Part shown: in pieces, positions 14,101-26,100 of the stretch
Layout of the letters: the number at the start of each line of letters is the position of its first letter
How positions within the stretch are numbered: the first letter of the stretch is position 1
Source of the DNA: Stenopsyche tienmushanensis
Lineage: Eukaryota; Arthropoda; Insecta; Trichoptera; Stenopsychidae
Assembly (NCBI GenBank): GCA_008973525.1
Contig: WACJ01000520.1
Location: 992,001-1,056,000 of the forward strand
DNA length: 64,000 bases
Direction of reading: 5' to 3'
Position numbers and translations under genes: made by a program
The notes under the pieces: generated by a model
Told to the model about the DNA's origin: nothing
The model's database searches: none
The model's input: only the letters and a program-made list of their open reading frames with translations

Positions 14101-17100
14101 AAACAAACCCACCCCTTAAAAGCAACGCAAAAGCGGATTCCAAGGGGGTCGGTGGAGAAAAAAGGGTAGGGGTTTTAGTGGGTAGGAATCCCACACTACT
14201 ATGGTTTTTAACCATGGTGTCTTATTGAAGATTTTCCCCTCAAAAAAAAAAAAAAAATATATATATAGGACAACTGTGCCAATCTTGCAAAAACGAAAAG
14301 CGGTGGAAGCGCGCTACGACCTCTCCATAGGAAGAATTTACTGTGACTGAACAAAATGGCCGACAAATACGCGAAATCAAACAAACTGACCGTTAGGATC
14401 CCCCTTACATGCCAGGTGCGTCAATTTCAAAACAAACCTTATTTTCTAGATGACCTTCGTATATACATCTGATTGAATTTATATTTATCTGTAAGCTAAT
14501 GTTTGTATATAACAATTGAAATACATTATACCTCTCTGTCGAGTTCTTTGGCTAAAAATATGTTAGCCTCATTCGATGATATGGATTCGATTCTTAATAT
14601 ATTACTTCCGAGTTGATCTCTGACTCCGAATTGAAGGTCGTCCCCGTCAGCATCTATCCCTCTCAATCGATAAATTAGGCTTCCTGTAAATATAAAAAAA
14701 AAAACGTGGTATGAGCATCGAAATAATTGCGGCAATATAATCATGACTTCGATTTGATATTTCGGTTTTTTGCAATACAAGTTGTGATGTTCTACTTTAT
14801 TGTGCGGATTTGACTCGATCACGTTTGAGGAAACGCCATTAAAGCTGAGAAATAGCTATCCTTTCCGGTACTTGCTGCGGATGCTGTCGTCGGTGATCTC
14901 TATCTCAAACGGTTTCTTAATGAACATATTGACTGGTAACATCTTCCTATAGTGGGATATTATTGGCAATTGGAGTAGATGTATAACTCTTCTCTCTTAT
15001 TATCATCAATAATTGTTGTATATTCTCGAAGAACTCTCTTCTTGAATTTTATTGTATCCACTATTTTCAGCATGCATTTGTAGCGTGGGAGATTTATCAT
15101 CCCCGCATAGTAGTGATATATTCCATTTATCTTCAGGTGCAATGCGCTATTTTAACAGCGCCATCTCTTGTGGCCCTGCGGAGACATTGCACCTGCTTAC
15201 CGACCGATCGCTTCTTGCGCGTGCATCGTTACCGATCGGGTAGTGACGCGCAGGAAGCGGGAGTCGGAAGAGTCGTCGGTTGGCCTTGGCTGCGGGAGGT
15301 CGTCCCTCCTGCAGCCAGACCTCTCTCTCTTTCTATCTGTAGTGCGGAATAAATAGTTATCTTGCGAAGAGAGTCTTTCCATTCGACGCCCTTCGTATTC
15401 CCATCCATTCGTCCAGCAGCATCACAACCCGATAGAAGAATGGACCCGTGCGGTAGCGCGGCCATCCCGTCGAGCACGTGGAGGCGGGGAGTCGCCCGGG
15501 GACTCTGCCCCTGAGAGCCTCAAACGTTACACATTCAATGTTATTTCTTTAGTAGATCTTATAAATGGGTCCCAAATATTATATGAATCACATTTAATAT
15601 CTAATTTTTAATTAATGTCATGCCTTATATATTTTTGATACAGCTCTATATAGTTCATTCGCAATGCTAGAAATTATAGAGAATTCAGGGCCTTGATGTA
15701 CTTTTGCGCTTAGCAGAGGAAGCACGCGGTATTTCCTCAATCTACTTCAAGTTTGCAAAGTCAGGAAGAAATTCTTGGTCGATGAAACCTGTTAGACTGC
15801 CGTTAATTGAAAGTGATCAACCCATGGGGAGCAATGTCTCTTGTAATATGTGCATTATGTACTTAATGCAATTGCATCATTTGAATCTGTCTGTATTCAG
15901 ATTATTTAATGGCCGCCGATTAATTCGATCGTCTCACAACGATTGTCTCGCGGAGTATGTAATGATTGCGTTTCTGATCGTCATTTGTGAAATCATCGGA
16001 CAGATCGGTCTTAATAATTCGTTGCGCAACGCCATCTAGGTGTTATGCAAGTCTGACCGGAGCTTTCACATTTTTTAATATTATTTTTACAAATGAGTGA
16101 AGCTTATGATCTTTGTGTAATGATTATCAAAAAAAGTGTTGCAGTTTGAGCGCATGGCTGCGTACATTGTGCTTAAATTGATGGATTATTGTCGTTGTTC
16201 AGAAAAATTGGTCGTGACGGTACGAGATCTTGTCCCACTTTAATTTATTAATACAGTCGCAGTTATTATTTCTTACAGATTGAAAAATATCGCTGTGAGA
16301 AAAACCGAAATGTTTTCCTATTGTCTTGCTTGAGATGTAAAAGAAATTCATCTTAACGACTTTATAATGCTCTCTATATAGAAACAGCTGTTTTCATATA
16401 CATTTTTAAAGTCATTCACTAAGCTTAGAATATAAAGTAATAATAAACCAATGATTGACTGATTTGTAAAAATCATTAATATTGTATATCATTTAAAAAT
16501 AATTTTGTCCTAGAACATCCTATTTGAATGATCTAATCCCAAATATTTTTTTTAATTATTAAATTGGGACATAAAAAACCCACCCCAGTTTTGCCTAAAG
16601 TTCATATTGACCCGTTGATGAGGAATTTGAAATATCCCTTTGATTGAAACATATATTAATATGTTATATTCATATGTGCACCACTTATCGTATACACAAG
16701 TCCACTTTTTTTCTCACGAACGCGCAGCGTGAATCAAGTTTGTATATGAATAAATGAACCTTAACACTGTTGATAGCACTATCTAGCAATATTCGTTCAT
16801 TTCTTCGCGTAAACATAGACGTGATAACTTTACAACACTATCATGCCATCGATGTACGAGTGTATGATGAGACTCAAGATATTCTCTCTGTCTCTGTCGC
16901 CGATTCACTAATCTTCGCACTCAATGCGCGAAAATATTCTTTCTTTATCTCTCGAGTCGGAACGCATATATGCGCGATTAATGAAAATGGTCTATCTATT
17001 ATATTATAAAATATTTTATGGATATCATATATGTATGATAGCAGATATGTAGCTTCATGAAGACAAATCTCTACTAATGTAATTGCTCGTAATAACCGTT

Positions 17101-20100
17101 ATTATATGATAATAATGCGTTCGATTGCATGTCTTTCGAACAAAATACTTGCTGATAAAATTTTACTGCCATTTTAAATACATTTACGTGATTCTGCACG
17201 CGACACATGTGTTATATTTTTGTTCCTTGAATATAAAATGTGATTCAACGCGCCATAAGCTATTATTACATACAGTTTATATGGTTGTGTCGAAATTTTC
17301 GAATCGAGCATCAACTGGTGGAAAAAATCCACATTTTTCCAACAGACAAAAGCCTCGGAGCATTTCGAATGAAAGGGCAATTGTTTGGTGAGCTTTTTCA
17401 TACTGTGGGAATCATTAAAATCTCCTAGTCGGAACGCGATATTATGCGTATTGTGATTCTATTTAGCGTCGATTCAATTGGACCGTTGGTGCCATTGAAG
17501 ATCGATACGTTCGAATTGTTCTTGTGGATGCAAGAATCGCAATCCTGGGGCGTGGGAAAGAACCTCTTTGCTTGGATTGCAGCAGAGCATTTGATCGTAA
17601 AGTTGACAAGTCATGTTGTTAATCGAGCTTAACAATCCAGACCGTGAATGATCCGCAAAGCGAAAAGATCCACAGAAGAAGGACGCTGCGCTTTTTTGAT
17701 GTTAGCTCCCACGAATCCCACGAATTTCCATATTCATCCATCGTGCCAATTAGTTTTAATCGATTTTTGGCCATTTTCGGCTCCGATATGAAAGCATTGA
17801 TTTATTTGTGCGATGAATTGTTTACGATCCATTGTGTTATTGTTATTGATCGGACGATGTGCATAGAAATTTGCTTAATTCAATACAATCCATCGATTTT
17901 ACGCTCAAATTTAGATTGTGAATTTGCCAACAATTTAAATCGCAGAGTACGTTCTTGACTTTCTCCCGAGTTCATAGCAAAGAATGGCCGAATATAATTG
18001 TTGCGTTGAACCGATAAATTTAATCAAATGTACAAAAAGAACAGAATGATACTTATAAATCATTGTGTTATTCCATATACAATTGGATTTAAAATGATTT
18101 TTTGTTCATATTTCAATTTCTTTTTAAATTTATCGGATGTAGACGAATTCCATAAACGATTGTTGTATGGAAAGATTTTTTATGTGATGATTTATCTTCT
18201 GTTCGTCGAGAACCCTTCTATAGCGTCGAGATAGAGACCACGCAACTCCATACAAAATGTGTACATGTTAAATTTGTTAACGAGTGACTAACATGCGCGA
18301 GGAGGCTTTGAACTTACGTATTTAACCCGTTGCTTATGTAAAAGACGCCGCAAACGAAATGGATGTTATAGGAGGGTTGATGTCAACTTAGATGGAAACG
18401 ATCGATCGGAAATATTAATATATTCAATCAGATCATTCCAACAAGACTCAATCAAAATTACGATTGATCCTACATGAATGAATTGTATTTCTTGCGCGTT
18501 GTTGCGATATAATCGAAATTATAAATCGCTAGTCTGGATGTAAAATCTGCAATTCATGCTTATTGGGCGTAGTTTTATCTTAAAACGTCAAATTACGCTA
18601 AAAAATAATCATCGAAGTCGAATATTTAATTCTAAATTAATTAAGAAGCAAAACTGTGTCAAAAAATTAATGCTATGCAACTTTCATAAACAACGGTGTT
18701 TTTATATTTTGAGCATAAATTAATGATATACTTATGAAACCTAATAAATCTAATAAAAATTGTGGTTTATTGGAGTTGCGGTCCTTTTCCCTAGTATGTT
18801 TGAAGAAGAGGTTTGTCTTTGGAGTCTCGCAGCTGGGTCACTCTTATGGCTCTGTGAATAATCATCCTGAATATTCATGATCATTCTTATAGTACAGAAG
18901 GCTGCGACCAAAATTTTGCATCCATTTATACAAAGCCAATTGCAAAGGAGATTAATTACTCTTTGGAGTAAAATGAAGAAGATGAAGAAAATATTATTAT
19001 TTTGCAGAAGTTTATCACTATTTATATTCTTGATTGTTGCTTTCATGTTTTATGAATTAATTTCGATTAATCGTATCATCGATATTTAGTAAATAAGTTG
19101 TTATATAGAAAATAATTGAATAGCACAATGTTACCGTATGGTCACACTCATCCTATGGAATTAATTGAGAAGAATCATTGCAATTTGTTTTGGAACATAT
19201 TGATTCGAATTCGAAAGGATGATCGATATGGATTTCTCTGAGTGATCTTTCTTATAATTCGATATCTAAATAACGATCTATATAACGCTTATAACGAGTA
19301 TCTATTAATTATTTGATTAGTGGGCTAATTTTAAATTGAGTCATTCTCATTTTAGTCAAGATCTAAATTTTCTGCGAAGAGAGTGGCTTCAGCTGCGAGA
19401 CCGCTGGGAAATCGGCGGGAAGAACATATCTTCCCACGGCCAAGGCTGTTGGTCGACACTCTCTTCTTCTTTCCTGCGTGTTCGCATTTCAAACTCACGC
19501 CTTCTCAAGAGCAAGTAAATATTAAATGTCTTTACGCAGGAATGTTATTTATCACACGCTCAACATGTGTATATAGCGTAAGATTATAATTTTAGGCGAG
19601 AGTGGCAAATTTAAAGTTCAACATTGTCTCTTCTCTGATCCTATAGTTGGGCGAACGCTGTCCATCCAAATCAAACAGCAATAATCGAGCTAGGGTACAA
19701 CGAAGCATTTGAATAACACTATGAATATATGTTTAACGCTTATAACGAGCATCTATTAACCTTTTGATTAGTTAGTTAATTTTAAATTGATTTAAACATA
19801 TACGCTTTATTCGTATGTCCACCCACTTATCATCTTCATAAATCCAATTTCTCTCAGGACCGCGCAGCATGAGTGAAGCTTGTATATCAATAAATGAACC
19901 TTAACACTGTTGATATTGTTGGGCTCCATAATAGCGTTTCAAATAGAATCACTTTTGGAGTCATTCTCAGTTTGATTTATGTGGTATTATACTATTTATT
20001 ATGATTATAAAAGACCACCAACGATCCCATACCTGATGGTTTATAAACGGATACGGACAAATTCCATTATAATCTTAATGCTTATTTTGTCGTCATCTGT

Positions 20101-23100
20101 TGATAATTGAAATGAACACTAATTAGACGTGTAGGGGTACCTTTACAGCACGACCTTACCATCGATGTACAAGTGTATTATGAGCTGCAAGATACTCTTT
20201 CCGTCTCTGTCCCTGATTCACTAATCTTCGTACTCTATCACTTGAGTCCGTTCGCAGTATATGCGGGATTACTCATCAACGGGTTAATACTTTTGAATTA
20301 TCAAATTAATTTGGAAGTTGTCCAGAAAGTAGTCCATTATATTATCAATAACCAAAGTGTGGAACCAACTTATCACTTTGTAATATGCATTGTTTCTTTT
20401 TATTACGATATTTCCTTATGATCTGATTTCAAGCTATCAAAGCGACGATAATCTTCTATTCGTAATTAATGTAATCGGATTTTTTCATGAAGCGTTTTCA
20501 GCTGTTGTGTTTTAAAATGATTGTTGAAACCGAAAGTATTATGCTTGATCTTATTTTTATGGTTTGTTGTTCCGAGTCTGCGTTCCAAAGAGCGGTACTT
20601 TGACCAACAAAGCGTCAATTTCACTTCAATTTTACGTCCAAACGGTTTTATATCATTCACGAAGCTAATGAATCGTTTGGACGTCTTTAATCGTCGCCGT
20701 ACTTCATAATCAACTGTACCATCATAATGGAAGCACCCTAATTATCTTCAAGCGCCCATGAATTCCGCGCTGACCTAAAAGCTTATTGAATTAAAACGCT
20801 GGGTAAACATTGTCGCTATCGTCGTGAAAGATCTGCCTCTTGCGTCGGAGCTGCATTTTGAGATTCTTCATTGATGATGATTATGATGATGATGATGAAT
20901 AAACAGTCGTATCATTGTGCGTCTTTCTCGCATAAAACTGTGTAACGATTCATTTTCCGGCGGAACTGCAGTCATCACAGCGTCTGAAGACTTTTATCGA
21001 TCATAATTTATTTGTGAATGTACGGAAGCTAAACATTATTTCTGGAAAAAAATGTCTATTGAAGAGTGTGAGAAGGTGCTTTTGCAAAATTATTTAAATG
21101 TGGAGAAAACAATGAAAATATTACGTGTATTTTTTTGATGCTCAGATCCGCTATGCATTTTGAAAATTGTAAACAAAGGGGATATAATTATTTTTTTACT
21201 GGTAGTAAAAATGTTTCAACATGGATATACAACCACATTTGATTTGGGGGATACGGCGTAATCTTTTTTTTTTAAAGCACCAATAGGATCCACTTCTTCT
21301 TAAGGAACCTTATTAGGACTGAATGAAAGCAATCTCCATAAGATACCGTACTAAAGATAGAATATTTTCATGTGATTGTTTTCTTCTTTTATTATCTTTC
21401 ATAAACTTTGGTTTGTCTAGGAAGTATGGCTTGTCCTGCGTGTTTATCGGCCATTTTGTTCTGTCTCAGTAAATTCTTCCAATAGAGAGGTCGTCACGCT
21501 CTCCCACCAACTCTCATCCGTGCGAGATCCGCGCAATCATCAGTTTTATTTTTATTTTGTAGAACAATACCGTCTCGAATATTCATCGGAAACTAGTGGA
21601 AGTATATGGTAGTAATGTGATGAGTCGACAACATGTTACGAAGTGGGTTAGGTTGTTAAGAGAAGGTCGTACCAATACTCACGACGAGGCAAGGAGTGGA
21701 GGACAATCAGTGATTTCTGATGAATTTGTGTAAAAAATTGAAGAAAAAGTGCGAAATAACGGCAATGTGACCCTTGACGATCTTCATGAAGAATTTTCTG
21801 ACGTTTTTTGAAGTCTCTTTTGTGATATTGTGTCGGAAAAACTTAGTTACAAGAAGTTGTGTGCAAGATGGATGTACAGAATGCTCACGCTGGAGCACCA
21901 TCAAATTGGGGGACCGCCTCTCGTGAATTTTTGTATCGTGTTGCACAGGAAGAAAAGTTGAGATCAGACAGACAGCAACTTAACCCCTTAAAGAGGTAAG
22001 ACACAATGTTGTGTCCACAAATTCCAATGACTCAGAAAGAGAATTCTTACGCGTCGAGCTCGGAGATAAACATAGACCGAGAGTGTCTTGCACGTTGAGT
22101 TTGGAGAGAAACAGAAACGGAGAGATTACCTTGCGTACATCGTACGATTGTATAGATCGTTAACCCAAATTTATCGACTAATATTGATATGTGAATGATA
22201 TAATTAATCGATTTCAAGTGTATTACTGCTGCGACTGATAGATAAGTGGATTTGTACGACGAAAAGTGGCGGTCAAGCAAATATAGCATCTAAGTTTATG
22301 ATGATTTTAAATTAGCTCACTACTCAAAGGGCTTACAGTATGTCAGACTCTTGACGATAGAGTCCATGATCCGCGCTATTGTGCGGTCTGTTCCGAGTGC
22401 CCTCAGAGTAGCCACCCAGGAGTGTCTTCCACTGCTCTTTGATCCCTCGAGATTTTTTTTCAAGACGATACAGAACTTCTAGGCGCTTACCCTTTTCACT
22501 TTGCACCTTCGAAGAGGAGGCCAAATTCTCGCAGGAAGACCAGTTTGAGACGACGTGCACCGGAAGGTGCGTTGGAAGATGAAGAAAGAGGTTACGCTAA
22601 AACGCAAAACGTCACTGAATCGATGACGGATTGCACAGAGTCCTACTGCTTCTTCTGTAATCAGCAGTTCCACATTTTCCTTTACGGGTACACAACACGG
22701 ATAAGCTGCGCACCCAACTCGTGTTAGTTGGGCTACTCCAGTATCATTTGATGAGCAAATCAACGAGACTGCCTTCGCCCACTTTTATGCTACATCATTT
22801 CCCCAGGGGTTCGACTGTTTCCCAAGGGCGTAGAGTTGCCCCCCACCCCGCGTGGGGTTTTAAGTGTGGGAATCGTAGAGTGAAACACCCACCCGGACAG
22901 TAGGGAAAAGTTTTTCTCGACTCTATCGTACTGGGGGATGAGACGTGTGTGTGTGTCTAAGCCCCAGAATCTAAGACAATCCAAAAAGAGCTGGTGGCGG
23001 AGGTCTACGATACTGCCATGTAAAATGGTTAAATATTTATCATTTTTATGATATATTCATCCATCAGGGCTGTCTTGGAATGATAGTTGAATATTTTTTA

Positions 23101-26100
23101 TCGTCCAATTCAATTATTTGTAAAATGATTGGAAGAAAAAATATTTAATGGTGACATGGCAAATTCCCATTTTTTTAATAAAAAACTCAAATTATAGAAG
23201 ATAAATTATTTACAAGATAAAATGGCAATGAATGGTTCACACTTCTGACACCAATGTAGCGTTGACCCGTCGCTGACTACGGGATTGTCTATCTTTGTCA
23301 TTGCTGAATTAATTTAGAGCCGCGAGACCATCGAATAACGACCGTGATACAATATCTATATTATCCGGCACTGGTAAACGATGGTCGTTAGGATGATTAT
23401 TAATATTGATGAGAAATTCGAAGGATGATGTATCCCGCTGCAATTGCATTTGTGATATGTTATACAGATATTTATTATTAAATTAGTAATAGCACGAGGG
23501 TTTCTTGAATAAATAATGTCATTTTTCATCATTAGTTCTTCACATGATTGGATCATGCTTCATGTATGCAATAATTTTCTGTCCTATAAACATCAATATT
23601 CTACAAGCGCCAAAAAACTTTCTCGTTCGGCTGTAGTAAGCTAAGGCTGTTGATAGTAATTGACATTCGCAAAAAATATTTCATTGTACCCATTGTCATT
23701 ATATCAGATACTGCGAACCAACGAGGCGAATCCTATAATTTACTGAATTGGTTAAATCTACAGACTTTCTACAAGTTTTCCGGGCTACGCGGGCTTATTT
23801 CCTACTTCGATACCTATATTGATCGATGATGATAGCGAAATTGTGTTTGGATTTCACTTTGATGATATGAAATCGATTCGATGCTGCGCACCGCAAAAGT
23901 AGCCCATCTGAAAGATGTCACCAGATATGACATTCTTCAGAGGCTCATACTTTTCTGTGATGAGAAAATGGGCTATTTTAATATGTATCATAATACGAGT
24001 CTTATCTGATCTTGAGCTGCGGCACTCTTCGTTGACAATGAAGAAAGTTAGCTTAATGATACGCCACTTTTTTTTTGAGATCTTCACGACTTTTACTGGC
24101 GACACAATGAGAGCAACGGATCCATTTTACTAAGGAACATTGTGCGTAACTCGCATAAAATTATATGACTGCTTCATTATGCAACGATTGATCATTGACA
24201 TTTGTCGGATATTCGTTTTGATGATGATGATTGTGGGGCATATGCATTTTTTTGCCATCATTACTGGTCACACTCTGTATTTGAATGATGATTATATTTC
24301 CACAATTTTTCACTCCAATTTCATCATCGAAGTCATTCTGATTTATGATCAGTTTTTGTGTGTATTACATAGCGAATTGCGGGTTCATCAGCAGCACGCT
24401 TCGGACGAGCCGAGGGTAATAACCGAATTAGTTTTTTTTTTTTTTGGTAAAAATATTAAACTATTTTTTTTATATTTAAAGTAATTCTACATTCAAACTG
24501 CATGGATTCGCACGGTGATTTGCAAAACAAAGATGTTTCTCAAGAAAGGCGAATTTTAAGCAATAGCCTAATGTAATGGATTTCACTCAGAGGATTATGG
24601 CGACTCTTTGACATTAAAATCATAATTAAGAGTTTCATAGAATATATTTTCAACAAGACAACGACAAATTTTCATATTATTTGTATCAAAATTCTCACAA
24701 TACTACATATAAATCAATTTAAGCGATAAGCCCTAAGTCTTAATATTTCTTCGTTATTTAACCCGTTGATTAGGTATCGCATATATGCGTTCGAATTCAA
24801 GTGATATAGAAAGAGCATTCTCGCATATTGAGTGCGGAGATTATTGAATCAGAGACAGAGAGGGGTGTTTTGCGTTTCATTATACACTCGTAAATCGATG
24901 GTAAGATCATGCTGTAAAGGTACCCCTACACGTCTAAATATTCTCAAATATTGCAAAAAGCGATCCATAGCGCATTATTTTCAATGCCGTGCTTCTATTT
25001 CTAATATAATAATGGATTGTCCAGTATAAAATGTCGTTTTTTTTCATACTCACTTTTTGAGTATCAGTTGAGTCTCAGTCATTCCTTTGATAGTCAACTA
25101 ACATCTGGAGAAGGGTATTTTATAAAAAAAAAAGATTTTCAAACCACGTTTCAAGATGGTGGATTTTGTGCTGGACAAACAATTTACTCGAAGTTGCATT
25201 CTGTTCGAATATCTTCAAAAAAATAATGCAACAATTACAACTTAGAATATTTGTTATACACTCAGAGAATCTCTAACTATGTGTACCAAAGAAAGTTTAC
25301 CGCGAGAGGCTCAATTTTCGTATAACACCATCAATGTGACTGATAAAATTCCTATCTGCTGAGACACGGACTAAAACTCGCAAAATTCCCGATTTCCCGA
25401 CAAATTATTTATTTCCGTCGCTGCAGATGAATTCTTGTATATTATAATACTTTGATGTGATTCGTAATTATATTACGGAGGAATACAAAAATTATGAATT
25501 CCGTATCTATTATATTTCATATCGATATTCACATTATTAGAGTCGAGGTGTAGTAAATACATCACCGATAGGGAAAGGTAAATATACCAATTTGAAAAAC
25601 ATTTATGTACTCTATATATGTGTACATAGATCAGACAACTGCTGCTCCTAGGCATCTCCTAAACTCGCTAATTAGTTTCCAAGCTTCCAGATATCGGCGG
25701 GAATATCTCGATTTAGTAGCCTTAATTGTAATGGTGAGGTGTACGATTTCTGTTAGATAAAAATTTAATCCTGCGATTCATGAGCACCTAAAACTGTCTG
25801 GGATCCCAGGATTTGATTCCCTACTCGTGTCATTTACATTATCGAGACCCCCCAAGTCTTCACTCCCCTCCCATAAACTCGCTCTTCAGACTACCTCAGT
25901 CCTATACTACTAATTCCAGTTAATAATCAACGAATACGGTGAATGAATTTTTATATCTGCTACTGCTGATGCTATATCTATTTGAAGTAATACGTTCAAT
26001 GGTCTGATTCTTTGACGCGGCCACGATAGTGTTAATATCAAATAAGGGCTCAAAACTTTGTTCACTCAGACACTTTTGGATCGAAACAGCAGGATTTATA

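Larger units (their letters stand above)
12790..14380 (-). pseudogene. Mariner transposase relic, split by two LINE insertions
   Basis: Three blocks on the minus strand belong to one mariner copy. The 5' region is 14380-14280, matching 21450-21540 in the opposite orientation. The N-terminal HTH-containing part is about 13970-13660 (reads DTHDKARNRKPSVISDELVQKIEE). The middle part is about 13020-12790 (IVTGNEMWLCHYTPETKRQS, with the first catalytic motif GDEtW changed to GNEMW). The gaps are filled by plus-strand LINE 3' ends at 13022-13660 and 13970-14267. Stops and frameshifts make it inactive. It lies in intron 2 of the cadherin gene and is the same family as the copy at 21.45-23.02 kb. Confidence 0.75.
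21445..23020 (+). pseudogene. Mariner transposase relic interrupted by a MITE and other sequence
   Basis: 5' region 21450-21540 and N-terminal coding part 21561-21976 (IHRKLVEVYGSNVMSRQHV, then HDEARSGGQSVISDEFV, an in-frame stop, and KKLCARWMYRMLTLEHHQ). Coding similarity resumes at about 22928-23020 (MRRVCVSKPQNLRQSKKS in place of the GDETWVCHYTPETKRQS block). Between them lie a TTAA-type MITE (21977-22337) and 590 bp of unassigned GC-richer sequence. It is not functional and belongs to the same family as 12790-14380. Confidence 0.75.

Noticed and set aside
15704..16039. 111-codon plus-strand frame
   Set aside because: No domain, inside the large cadherin intron next to repeat sequence; chance is likelier.
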